Below are positions 56,536 to 64,000 of a DNA stretch of 64,000 nt, piece after piece (positions within the stretch are counted from its first letter, which is position 1; each line of letters begins with the position of its first letter). This DNA comes from Pirellulaceae bacterium. Its GTDB lineage: Bacteria > Planctomycetota > Planctomycetia > Pirellulales > Pirellulaceae. The DNA lies in NCBI GenBank assembly GCA_026004795.1, contig BPJV01000007.1, positions 206,022 through 270,021 of the forward strand, read 5' to 3'. A program made the position numbers and the translations under genes. The notes under the pieces were generated by a model. It had not been told where the DNA came from, ran no database searches, and was given only the letters and a program-made list of their open reading frames with translations.

Positions 56536-57525
56536 TCAGTCAATTCCGTCATCATCTCGCCAATCACGCAATATATTCACAAGTTCCTCAAATCTCTCTT
56601 GGTTAACCTTCTGAGATGTTAAGAAGAACGACGCATTCTCGTCACCAATCAGGGGAACCTTTGCCATAACGGTACTGGTGTCCACAGGTACGCCTTTGCT
56701 CAGGTGAGTGAAATCACCCTCAACCGTTCTCGCACTCCATTTGTGAACGTTGAAAAACTGTACTGGAAGTTCCAGTTCCTCTAGGGAGAACAACCTTTTC
56801 GCCTGCCGCTCGATATCACGAACGGCTTCCATATCAGCTCCATTTCTCCAACCGGAAATTACCATTAAATTGAGGCGGAACAACCGATCGAGCGAATTTT
56901 CCACTCGATACGTATCGTTCGAACGCATTTGGCGCATAGCTGGAGATGACTCGAACGAATCGAACGCTTGCAACTTTTCATCCAAAATTTCTGGCGGGCA
57001 AAAGTAGCTACATAAGAAGAGAGCAGCCCATATGGAATGACGAGCAGCCTGGGCTTTTGTCACGGGGCTAATTCCGTCCTCTCCTGCAACGTGAGGAGCA
57101 TCGGAAAGAAGCCACTGTTTGTACAGGCCGTGCTTCTCGTCAAAAAGGTCTGCAGCTATGCGGCACGCCTCGTTGGAATCTAAGGCATTGAGGTGCTCGA
57201 ATAGCTTCAGCACTCTCCTATCCGTCAGAATCATCTTGATTACGCTGACTCCGAACCCACCCGGTTCGAGCCCCCCGAGCACAGCAATGTCACTGGAAAC
57301 GCTAGGTTCATGCAGTGTGCTTATCAGATATTCGATCGACGAGGTATTGGCCTCTTCGATCGAATTCTCTATGCGTTTCTGCTGAACAGTTGCCCGGTTG
57401 TTCGATGAAACAGGGTTAGCTTCAAGTAAATTGCTCTGAAAGCGCGCACTACGAATGCGAACGAACAGAACAACTAAAATAAGCGTAATAAAGGCAATTA
57501 TACCAAGTCGTTGGTAGTTATTCAT
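56536..57525 (-). CDS. Membrane-anchored protein of unknown function
   Basis: 329 aa from ATG 57525. One N-terminal membrane helix (LGIIAFITLILVVLFVRI), the rest soluble and helix-rich, including WSARTVEGDFTHLSKGVPVD and PLIGDENASFFLTS. No family recognised. Clearly AT-richer than the genes around the translation locus, as are the next two; the block 56.4-58.55 kb may be acquired DNA. Stop lies 45 nt from the broken glycosyltransferase. Confidence 0.7.
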   Translation of the reverse strand: MNNYQRLGIIAFITLILVVLFVRIRSARFQSNLLEANPVSSNNRATVQQKRIENSIEEANTSSIEYLISTLHEPSVSSDIAVLGGLEPGGFGVSVIKMILTDRRVLKLFEHLNALDSNEACRIAADLFDEKHGLYKQWLLSDAPHVAGEDGISPVTKAQAARHSIWAALFLCSYFCPPEILDEKLQAFDSFESSPAMRQMRSNDTYRVENSLDRLFRLNLMVISGWRNGADMEAVRDIERQAKRLFSLEELELPVQFFNVHKWSARTVEGDFTHLSKGVPVDTSTVMAKVPLIGDENASFFLTSQKVNQERFEELVNILRDWRDDDGID

Positions 57526-57544
57526 GGTAAACACCTACGAGAGA

Positions 57545-57814
57545 TTACAGGAAACTTGTCAGCAATTCGGCTGCACTTTCGCACTCTAGCTGCTTTGCGT
57601 ACGCCTGCGCGGCAATGCTCTCGCTCGCGTGAGCTCGCTGTGAGCGAGAGAGAAAGCCTAGCGCGAATTCGAACCGAAACAGTGCCGTCGCCTCTAACCA
57701 ATGTGTGCGCAATTGACGATCTGAAAGTTCGCAGAACTTTGCTTTCCACATCTGCAGATACGAAATACTTTTGCCATAAGAATACCGCAGGTTGGCTGTA
57801 GTGTATACGAGCAT
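57545..57814 (-). CDS. Possible small protein, uncertain
   Basis: 89 aa, 19 nt upstream of the 56536-57525 gene on the same strand. The composition is plausible for a helical protein (LQMWKAKFCELSDRQLRTHW, ASESIAAQAYAKQLECESAA), but no ribosome site and no family are evident, and part of its DNA forms an imperfect palindrome (CTCTCGCTC ... GAGCGAGAG near 57620-57655). Otherwise the stretch 57526-57857 has no gene. Confidence 0.3.
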   Translation of the reverse strand: MLVYTTANLRYSYGKSISYLQMWKAKFCELSDRQLRTHWLEATALFRFEFALGFLSRSQRAHASESIAAQAYAKQLECESAAELLTSFL

Positions 57815-57857
57815 AGGCTTTTCAGCGCAATCGCAGATATTCCTGTTTGTTGTCGGC

Positions 57858-58523
57858 CTAGTTGTTCTGCTTGTAGAACTTGAACATCATCCCTGATCGT
57901 GGTCCGTTACCCTTTGAAAGGTCAATAGTGCCTCCATTTTGCAAATCACAGCTCCCTTGTTGCGTATACGTTGCTGACTCCCTGAACTGCTCATCACTTC
58001 TAAGGACAATCAGCCCGTGCGAATTCTTGCAATCTTTAATCACCACCTTAACTGTGTGTCCAAAATCAGCATCAGCTATAGTTGTTTGCTCGCTTAAATC
58101 CTCCACCCAGCACGGTGGCGTTCCACCAATAATAGTCTGAGAATTGTCAGGCCAATCGCCGACGCCGAATGCATATCCGTGGCAATTGGTTTCCCAATCG
58201 AGCGCTCCGCCTCCCTGGTATCCCTCATACACCCAATCCCAATATCGAATAGCATCAGCCTCTACATACTGTTTGTTATTGATGGTCACAGGCCAGCTCG
58301 GAGGCGTTACAACACGCTTTTTAACATACAAGTCGCCTCGACAATTCGTCGCATTGACGGTTGCAACTGTGATGGTTACAGGGATGTAGTCGTTATACCA
58401 CTGACCAGGACCATACGGCATTCGTACAGCCGCGTAATATTGCCCCGTCGTCTGTGCATGGACGTCGACAAATAGTGCGGCTGTAAACGCCATGAAGTAC
58501 ATCGAACGCATAAACGTTGTCAT
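57858..58523 (-). CDS. Secreted protein with Cys-His motif, possible papain-like or amidase-like
   Basis: 221 aa from ATG 58523 (AGGAGAA upstream). Signal peptide MTTFMRSMYFMAFTAALFVD with cleavage probably after VHA. The mature part has DWETNCHGYAFGVGDWPDNS and later DADFGHTVKVVIKDC: a Cys in an NCHG context and a downstream His are arranged as in NlpC/papain-like or amidase-like cysteine peptidases, but the assignment is only by motif. Several other cysteines could form disulfides. AT-richer than flanking genes. Confidence 0.7.
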   Translation of the reverse strand: MTTFMRSMYFMAFTAALFVDVHAQTTGQYYAAVRMPYGPGQWYNDYIPVTITVATVNATNCRGDLYVKKRVVTPPSWPVTINNKQYVEADAIRYWDWVYEGYQGGGALDWETNCHGYAFGVGDWPDNSQTIIGGTPPCWVEDLSEQTTIADADFGHTVKVVIKDCKNSHGLIVLRSDEQFRESATYTQQGSCDLQNGGTIDLSKGNGPRSGMMFKFYKQNN

Positions 58524-58573
58524 GAAAGTTCTCCTGCTAAACGAAACTGCGTTATTGCCTTCAAACAAATGCA

Positions 58574-59542
58574 TTACTTTCGGTAATTCTGGCCCACGGA
58601 CAACGCTCTTAGGTGCCGCAGTCCATCTCGAATCGACCTGAGGTGCGGGCGCCGATCGCGGCCGTCGGGGCGGAGGGTGGTGGGGAGTTCGGCCATGGCT
58701 AGATGAGCCTGCGAGGCGCGCAGGATCATCTCGCTGGCGAACTCCATGCCAGAGCTTCGTAGGCCCAGCCCCAATACCTTCTGCCGATCGAAGGCGCGCA
58801 GCCCACAGTGCCAGTCGCGAATGGGCGTGCGGTAAAGCAGCCGCCCCAGCCCTGACAGCACCGGGTTGCCGATCCAACGATGATGCCAGGGCATTGCACC
58901 CGGCTCGATCCCGCCGGCAAACCGATTGCCGACCACCAGATCGAATCCTTCCTCTAATTTGGCCACGAAGCGAGGAATGTCGCCAAAGTTGTAACTGCAG
59001 TCGCTGTCGGCCATCACGACGTACTTGCCACGCGCCGCCACGATGCCGCCTCGCAAGGCTGCGCCGTAACCCTTCTCCTCCACGTGCACCACCCGCGCTC
59101 CAGCCGCCTCGGCTACCGCAACCGAATCGTCCGTGCTGCCATTGTCGGCGATCAGGATTTCGTACGCTGGCATCTCGCTGGGCGGATCGACGTCCGCCGA
59201 GGATGATTCGGCCTCGTGTTCGCTTCCCTTTTTCGCGTCAGCCCCCAACTCTTGAGCGTTGGCTGCAAGGGCATCGCGCAGTCCGGCAGCGCGACAGGCC
59301 TGGTGGGCTTCAGCGATGCACGCGGTCAACGTGCGCGATTCGTTCAAACAGGGCATCAGGACGGTCAGCAGCACACTGGTCGGGGTACCGTCCCCGGAGG
59401 CCGGTTCGTTGGTGGCGCGTGCGTCGACGTTGGCCGCACCGTGCGGCGGATCGATGCGCACCGGCTCGACGGGCGAGCGGCCGGCCGTCGAATCGGACGC
59501 GGCGCGGTGCGGTGCTTGCGTTTGTTGGGTGGACGTGCTCAT
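58574..59542 (-). CDS. Glycosyltransferase family 2, C-terminally truncated
   Basis: 322 aa from ATG 59542. GT-A core: VLMPCLNESRTLTACIAEAH, ILIADNGSTDDSVAVAEAAG, GYGAALRGGIVAARGKYVVM, ADSDCSYNF (DxD), RDWHCGLRAFDRQKV. It ends RPHLRSIRDGLRHLRALSVG plus six residues, where relatives continue with a conserved stretch and two membrane helices; the end abuts the AT-rich block. A hydrophilic insertion (AQELGADAKKGSEHEAESSS) interrupts the domain after the first helix. Perhaps still folds, but membrane attachment is lost. Confidence 0.85.
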   Translation of the reverse strand: MSTSTQQTQAPHRAASDSTAGRSPVEPVRIDPPHGAANVDARATNEPASGDGTPTSVLLTVLMPCLNESRTLTACIAEAHQACRAAGLRDALAANAQELGADAKKGSEHEAESSSADVDPPSEMPAYEILIADNGSTDDSVAVAEAAGARVVHVEEKGYGAALRGGIVAARGKYVVMADSDCSYNFGDIPRFVAKLEEGFDLVVGNRFAGGIEPGAMPWHHRWIGNPVLSGLGRLLYRTPIRDWHCGLRAFDRQKVLGLGLRSSGMEFASEMILRASQAHLAMAELPTTLRPDGRDRRPHLRSIRDGLRHLRALSVGQNYRK

Positions 59543-59711
59543 GTGCGTTACCATGGTGACTCGGGCCATGTTGGTTGAAATCGTTCGCGTCGGTGGTCCA
59601 TTCCGTTCACAAGTGTGTTAGTGGGCGCTGGTTTGGTGTTTGGGTTCCAGCTTGATTCTTGTTCATTCAAGTGTTTTGTGAAATTTGATTTGTGAAATTG
59701 GGTTTTGGGGT

Positions 59712-59796
59712 CACGCCAGGGACTGGCGTGGCACAATGAACAGCCATCACGCCAGGGACTGGCGTGGCACTATAGTGGCCCGGCAGTCCCTGCCGG
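59712..59796. repeat. Three short palindromes (CACGCCAG type and CCGGCAG type)
   Basis: CACGCCAG-GGA-CTGGCGTG at 59712-59730 and 59748-59766, then CCGGCAG-TCC-CTGCCGG at 59780-59796. All share the core CAGGGACTG (or its complement) and could form 7-8 bp hairpins. Related copies occur at 61328-61415. Confidence 0.85.
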
Positions 59797-59810
59797 AACG
59801 GCCCTTCCAG

Positions 59811-59895
59811 CTCGAGCCCTCCCCGCTTGAGCCCTTCCAGCTTGAGCCCTCCCCGCTCGCATTACTCGCGACCCTCCCAGGGGGAGGGTGGGGGA
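59811..59895. repeat. GC-rich REP-like hairpin element
   Basis: CTCGAGCCCTCCCC with an internal duplication (GAGCCCTTCCAGCTTGAGCC), then CTCGCATTACTCGCGACCCT and hairpin ACCCTCCC/GGGAGGGT. Same family as 51797-51850. Confidence 0.85.
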
Positions 59896-59898
59896 TAT

Positions 59899-60038
59899 GC
59901 TCATTGACGTACCTCCAAGCTCATTCGGGTAGCTCCATGCTCACAATGCACTTCGATGTTCACTCTGGTAGCTCAATGTTCAAGCTCGTAGCTCGATGCT
60001 CACGCTCGTAGCTTGATGTTCACTCTGGTAGCTCGACG
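59899..60038. repeat. 20-bp tandem repeat overlapping the 3' end of the DUF1559 gene
   Basis: Clear units at 59959, 59979, 59999 and 60019 of the form TTCACTCTGGTAGCTCAATG, with diverged copies back to about 59899. The stop codon of the DUF1559 gene (60020-60022) lies inside the array, so its last codons are repeat-derived. Confidence 0.88.
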
Positions 60039-61057
60039 CTCTGGCTGTCGTGGCGGTTGCCGAGCCAGCGATAGACCTGTGGATCGATCTCGTACGGAAC
60101 ATGGTGCACGCTGCCGTCGACCATGGCAAAGTTGACGCCGGTCGAATGAGCCGACCCGAAACTGCCGATCGATATCTCACCCACCGTATCCCGCTTCAAA
60201 GGCCAATGCGGATGCGTGCTGCGGTGATTGTCGTTGTTGAATCCGCCATACAGCGGCTCGTTGTCGCCCCAGTCAAAGCCCGTGCGATACGCGTCCCGCA
60301 TCACGTACTTTTCGCCAAACAAAAACGTGTGACTCGTGCCGTCGGTTACCTGAGCCATCCGCACGCTGCGGGCCAGCCAACTGATCCCCGACCAATCGGC
60401 CGGCGGCTTGGGCCACTGCCGCGTGCGAGCCAACCGATTCGCTTCTTTCAAGTCGTCCGGACCAGGAAAGTTCAGCGGCCAACTGATCAGTTGCTGCGGA
60501 TCGGGCGTCCCGTCGCCAGCGTTGACCGCGTAGTCGCCCCGCACGGTCGACGGCAGCGGCTCGGTCACTCCGATCGGACGCGGACAGCTCTGGCACTGCG
60601 GTTTGAACCCCAGCGGCTCGCCGCCACGACGGCTGGGACAGTTGTAGATCGGCACCGGCGAGCCGACGCGCTGGTGCAAGTCGGCGTTGCGCTGATCGGG
60701 ATCCGAGTGATACGAACCCAAGTGGTACAGCGCCGATTGCTCGACGAACGGCAGCAGCGAGTAGGGCCACGCACCGGGCTGGCCGGCCGGCGAGCTGATG
60801 TCCGCAAAGCCCTGCCATTGGTAGCCCCAGCCGCCCGAGGGAAAACGCTGGTGAGCCGATTCGAAGTTGTGCGCCGCCAGGGCCAGTTGCTTCAAGTTCG
60901 ACTGGCACTGCATCCGCCTGGCCGCTTCCCGCACCGCATGCACGGCGGGAAGCAACAGACCGATCAGCACCCCGATGATGGCGATCACCACCAGCAGTTC
61001 CACCAGCGTCATACCACGCCGTTGCACCCCACCCACCCGCTTGCGCCTCAGAACCAT
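60020..61057 (-). CDS. DUF1559 protein with prepilin-type N-terminus
   Basis: 345 aa from ATG 61057. Type IV prepilin-like N-methylation segment GMTLVELLVVIAIIGVLIGL with cleavage after Gly, followed by AREAARRMQCQSNLKQLALA, the DUF1559 hallmark, and a C-terminal H-X9-DG region (NFAMVDGSVHHVPYEIDPQV). These proteins are hugely expanded in planctomycetes and may form pseudopili or be exported by a type II-like system; function unproven. Its stop lies in the 20-bp array. Confidence 0.9.
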   Translation of the reverse strand: MVLRRKRVGGVQRRGMTLVELLVVIAIIGVLIGLLLPAVHAVREAARRMQCQSNLKQLALAAHNFESAHQRFPSGGWGYQWQGFADISSPAGQPGAWPYSLLPFVEQSALYHLGSYHSDPDQRNADLHQRVGSPVPIYNCPSRRGGEPLGFKPQCQSCPRPIGVTEPLPSTVRGDYAVNAGDGTPDPQQLISWPLNFPGPDDLKEANRLARTRQWPKPPADWSGISWLARSVRMAQVTDGTSHTFLFGEKYVMRDAYRTGFDWGDNEPLYGGFNNDNHRSTHPHWPLKRDTVGEISIGSFGSAHSTGVNFAMVDGSVHHVPYEIDPQVYRWLGNRHDSQSVELPE

Positions 61058-61100
61058 ACCGCACGATGCAACAGCCGCCCTACCTGCCCCGTGTATCCAC

Positions 61101-61255
61101 ACCCCACCCTCCCGCTTGCGGGAGGGTCGCGGGCACGGGGCGTGGTCGGCCCCTCCGCGCTCGCGGGGGTGCAACCCACCCTCCCGCTTGCGGGAGGGTC
61201 GCGAGTCATGCGAGCGGGGAGGGCCCGAGCGAAGAGGGCCCGAGCGGGGAGGGCC
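61101..61255. repeat. GC-rich hairpin repeats (two perfect 10-bp hairpins)
   Basis: ACCCTCCCGC-TT-GCGGGAGGGT occurs at 61106-61127 and again at 61178-61199, followed by GTCGCGAGTCATGCGAGCGG and GGGCCCGAGCGAAGAGGGCC. It is the reverse-orientation form of the REP-like family. Confidence 0.88.
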
Positions 61256-61327
61256 AACCATGCGACGCGGGCATTCGACCGCAGCCGAAACACACGGTGC
61301 GAGTAGTTGAATTGTGCAAGCGGGGCT

Positions 61328-61415
61328 CGGCAGGGACTGACGGGCTACATTGTGCGTTCCCGGCAGGGACTGACGGGCTACATTGTGGCTTCCCGGCAGG
61401 GACTGCCGGGCTACG
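61328..61415. repeat. 33-bp tandem repeat containing the CGGCAGGGACTG palindrome
   Basis: CGGCAGGGACTGACGGGCTA begins at 61328 and 61361, and a version with CTGCCGGG at 61394, exactly 33 bp apart. Between the lipoprotein stop and the DUF1559 start. Nothing else is seen in 61058-61464. Confidence 0.85.
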
Positions 61416-61464
61416 ATGGACAGGGAACGACGGAGGACAATCCTTGACTGAGGAACCCAGACTC

Positions 61465-62024
61465 TCATCGCTGGCCCTCCTCGTGCAAGTGAGTGTGCAG
61501 CAGGTCGACGCGAAACCGATGCATCGCACCGTCGGATAAAGCCACGTCAACGATCACCCCCAAGTTCTGACCGCGGGGCAACTGGAGGGCTGACGGCGGC
61601 GCTGAGCCAACCGAGGTGGCGGCGGAGCCATCCGTGGAAGCCGTCACGCCGGAGGCCGGCTCGGGAACGAACTCCAGCAACAACGCTGGGACGACGTCGC
61701 CGCGATCGTCAATTATCTTGACGACGCGAGGATCGATGCACTCGCACGACGCGCGCAGATGCTCGACCTGCGCTGCCACTGGCAAACCGACTTGTTCGAA
61801 AGGCAAGCACAGGTAACCCGGCCGATCGGCCAGCACGATCCCAACATCGAAGACCGGCTCCGCCGGGCGAGAGCCAATGGAAGTACCTTGGCCGGTGGCA
61901 ACCCGCTGAGTGAACGCCCCTTGGTCGCTGGCCGAAGAAAGCCCCACCGCGTTCATCTCACCGCAACCTACCACCAAGAGAAGACTCACGGCGAGTGAGT
62001 AGTGAGTAGTGAGTAAGGGCGCAT
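61465..62024 (-). CDS. Lipoprotein with DUF1573-like segment; start out of frame by one heptamer
   Basis: The body (from about 61989) encodes a lipobox LLLVVGC, then FDVGIVLADRPGYLCLPFEQ and LRASCECIDPRVVKII, reminiscent of DUF1573-type domains with a CxC turn, and ends HTHLHEEGQR. A strong AGGAGG precedes ATG 62024, but that frame stops after 12 codons. Between them lie three copies of a 7-bp repeat. With four copies the frame would be continuous and read MRPYSLLTTHYSLAVSLLLV then VGC, a perfect lipoprotein signal. In the present state the gene is probably off or a pseudogene. Confidence 0.6.
61995..62015. repeat. Heptanucleotide tandem repeat, three copies
   Basis: GTGAGTA three times on the plus strand (61995-62001, 62002-62008, 62009-62015), i.e. 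TACTCAC in the direction of the lipoprotein gene, between its ribosome site/ATG and its lipobox. Confidence 0.9.
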
Positions 62025-63214
62025 GAGGCGGCCCTCCTATGCTATCACCATGTCGCTGACTGGTCGGGCAAGACGAGGACAAGAGCAGTCGAGCGACTTC
62101 ACCCGTTATTGTGCAGATCGGCGCCTTCAAGTCAAGCTTTTTGTCGGATTTTTTTCAAGAAAGTCTGGACGGTGGTTTTTTGGGGAGCGGAGGGATGGGC
62201 AGGCGGTGGTTTGTTGGTGGTAGTCGTGGTGTAGAAGCGGCGGTTGTTGCCATGCAGGCTGTTGCTGGACGAGCGCTGCTGAGGCGGGCGATCCTGGTCC
62301 ATCCCTCTCGGCTCGAGCCCTCCCCGCTTAGGCGCTCCCACTTAGGCCCTCCCCGCTCGCATTACTCGCGACCCTCCCCGGGGGAGGGTGGGGGAATTTG
62401 GGAGAACCAATCCTTGCATTACTCGCGACCTTTTCACGGGAGGGTGGGGGCGAGATTGCTGCGGGCTCGCTCCTTGCACTAGTCGCGACCCTCCCGCAGG
62501 CCGGGAGGGTGAAAGATACAGTGCGGTTGCAGAATACAAGCCTTAGCATTGAGTTGCATGGTCTGCGCCAGCAAAAGGCGGAGCGTGTAAAGGCTGTGGT
62601 GATGTTGCACTTGTTTGCTCAGCTCTTCCGAACGGAGAATTCGCGTTTGTTCTCGCCCTACCTGTTCGCGCGCGGCGTGCCGATTCTGCTCTACCGACGC
62701 TCCCGTGCAGAAGATCGACAGTTCATCTTGCAGCACACCATGTCGAGGAGCGATTGTTCGCCCCCGAGGAACATGACGGTTCGTTTTTCAATTGGTTGCA
62801 TTTGCAGTCAGCGATATGGGTCGGTCGTGGCACGAGTTGAACTTGGCATTCCGCCAAGAACCTTGGGAATGCAACACTGACCTAGTGCGTCGCACTAAGC
62901 TCTGAGTTTGCGTTAAGCGTGTGTGAATATTTTTGATGGAACGGCTGGGTTGGAAGTGAGCTTGACCCTTTAGCTGAAAGGAACTCCGTCGCGTAGAACA
63001 ATTCTTTGCAACTAACGATCGTCTGTTCGAGTAGGCTGCGGAAACATTCAGGCAGTAGAGAGCGGCGAAGGCGAAGTCGGGGCGCGGCCGAATTTCAAAT
63101 GAACTTTGGAACCTGGCGTGTCAGGTAGCTGAGGTTGTCCGGGAATTAGATTAATGTAAGCGCAAGGGCCTCGATGGGCTATGTTTCTGCCAAGGAAGTA
63201 GAAACGGACGCCCC
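62025..63214. other. Intergenic/repeat-rich region (about 1.2 kb)
   Basis: No gene I can support. It holds the REP-like cluster at 62311-62510 and, after it, unremarkable sequence; the open frames here have no family resemblance or ribosome sites. Confidence 0.5.
62311..62510. repeat. Cluster of REP-like hairpin elements (three copies)
   Basis: GCATTACTCGCGACCCTCCC with hairpin at 62359-62394; degraded GCATTACTCGCGACCTTTTC at 62416-62450; GCACTAGTCGCGACCCTCCC with a longer loop at 62476-62510. Preceded by CTCGAGCCCTCCCC-type leader copies. Confidence 0.87.
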
Positions 63215-63966
63215 ATGGAGGACCCAAGGATGAGTAAGCGTGCCACGGTGGGCACGACATTGGCGTCGCTGGTGCAGATGGCCGTGCCGCTTTGCCAGCA
63301 GGCCGAACGTGAAGGTCCATGCACGGGGCCCGGCCGCAAGCCGGAGATTCTCGACTGGGTGCTGGCGGTGTTGATTATGGTCGCCATATTGAAACGAAAA
63401 AAGAGCCAATCGTCGCAATATCGCTTCCTCGACGAACATCGCAGCCAGTTGAAGCGACTGCTGGGAACGTGCAAGTTCCCAGCGCGGAGTAGGTATGTTG
63501 ACCGATATCGACGGGCCCACGGCTTATTCAAGCATGCGATCTAGTTGCACGGCGAAAAAGCGATCGCTGCAGGCGTGGTCGATGTCAAAGATGTGGCCGT
63601 GGACAAGATCCTCGTCGCAGCGCGCGGTCCATTGCGGCACCAAAGCGACCGCAAGAGGAAACGCATTCCCAACGGACCGCGCGGTGTCGATCGCGACAGC
63701 GACTGGGGCTGCTCCAAGCACGACGGGTGGGTGCAGGGCTACAGCTTTGAAGTGGTTGTCACGGCCACGAAGGCGAGCACCGCCTTTCCGTTGCTCGCTT
63801 CGGCCGACCGGGCGAGCGCGAGAGAGACGCGAACCTTTGCGGAGAAAATCGGCGCGCTGCCAGAGTCGACCCAACATGTCACTGCCGACAGCGGCTACGA
63901 CAGCAATGCTTTGGGCGAGTGGGATGCCCTGTTTTTTTGTACCGGGAGTTATGAGAGTCTCGGTTA
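63215..63966 (+). pseudogene. DDE transposase pseudogene with in-frame stop
   Basis: First part (63215-63544): DWVLAVLIMVAILKRKKSQS, then SQYRFLDEHRSQLKRLLGTC and RYVDRYRRAHGLFKHAI, ending in TAG. The same frame continues (63545-63966): VKDVAVDKILVAARGPLRHQ with the first Asp, RGVDRDSDWGCSKHDGWVQG, TADSGYDSNALGEW with the second Asp. It then departs from the family and stops before the catalytic Glu. So it is interrupted by a nonsense codon at 63542-63544 and truncated. Resembles a DDE transposase type frequent in planctomycetes. Confidence 0.75.
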
Positions 63967-64000
63967 AGTAACGGGTAATGGTTCCTCTTCTCGGCTGTGC

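Noticed and set aside
61328..61415. CRISPR-like spacing of 33 bp
   Set aside because: The whole unit repeats; there are no unique spacers.
62398..62880. 160-codon open frame after the repeat cluster
   Set aside because: It starts inside REP-like repeats and has no family resemblance or ribosome site.

Overview
The window looks like chromosomal DNA of a planctomycete, probably of the Pirellulales type. The marker families are a very large PSCyt1/PSD1 (DUF1549/DUF1553) cytochrome-like protein, a secreted sulfatase next to a PQQ-propeller lipoprotein, a DUF1559 protein with a prepilin N-terminus, a TIGR02999-like ECF sigma factor beside a kinase remnant, and generally high-GC DNA. This is an inference from protein families; no rRNA gene is present.

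Layout. 1-6.7 kb: end of a hybrid histidine kinase, a sulfatase/PQQ lipoprotein pair, a TerC-type membrane protein. 6.8-16.1 kb: housekeeping core (rpoD, dnaG, parA-parB, mutL) with two small envelope proteins. 16.4-19.9 kb: glycosyltransferase, ECF sigma factor, a deletion scar joining a kinase N-terminus to an apolipoprotein N-acyltransferase C-terminus, and a lone fliN. 20.1-25.4 kb: nadA (frameshifted) and rsfS-argS-lutB. 25.7-28.6 kb: STN-domain protein, HEAT/TPR protein, LuxR-type regulator with a degenerate receiver. 28.9-34.6 kb: a same-strand signalling cassette (thioredoxin-fold membrane protein, His-rich membrane histidine kinase, REC-PAS-kinase split by a 1-nt frameshift, REC plus degenerate HD protein). 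34.7-40.6 kb: PSCyt1/PSD1 protein and a molybdopterin oxidoreductase. 40.7-46.6 kb: a minus-strand translation locus, tRNA-Thr(TGT)-Tyr-Gly-Thr(GGT)-tuf, terminator, tRNA-Trp-secE-nusG-rplK-rplA-rplJ-rplL, terminator; rpoB does not follow rplL.

46.7-64 kb is accessory and unstable. It holds a Bax-inhibitor-like protein, a multi-span membrane protein and sulfotransferase pair, a 204-bp tandem array, and a GT39-like glycosyltransferase gene broken by two inverted copies of one IS4-family element, each with its own perfect 9-bp target duplication. Then follow an AT-richer insert of unrecognised genes, a C-terminally truncated GT2, a DUF1559 protein, a lipoprotein whose start is put out of frame by a 7-bp tandem repeat (possible phase variation), many GC-rich hairpin repeats, and a decayed transposase at the edge.

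Three genes (nadA, the REC-PAS-kinase, the GT39 C-terminus) carry what look like single extra bases. These may be assembly errors or real mutations and should be checked against reads. I did not find a convincing wholly new defence or metabolic system; the most original signals are the heptamer-controlled lipoprotein start, the compound repeat overlapping gene ends, and the signalling cassette.
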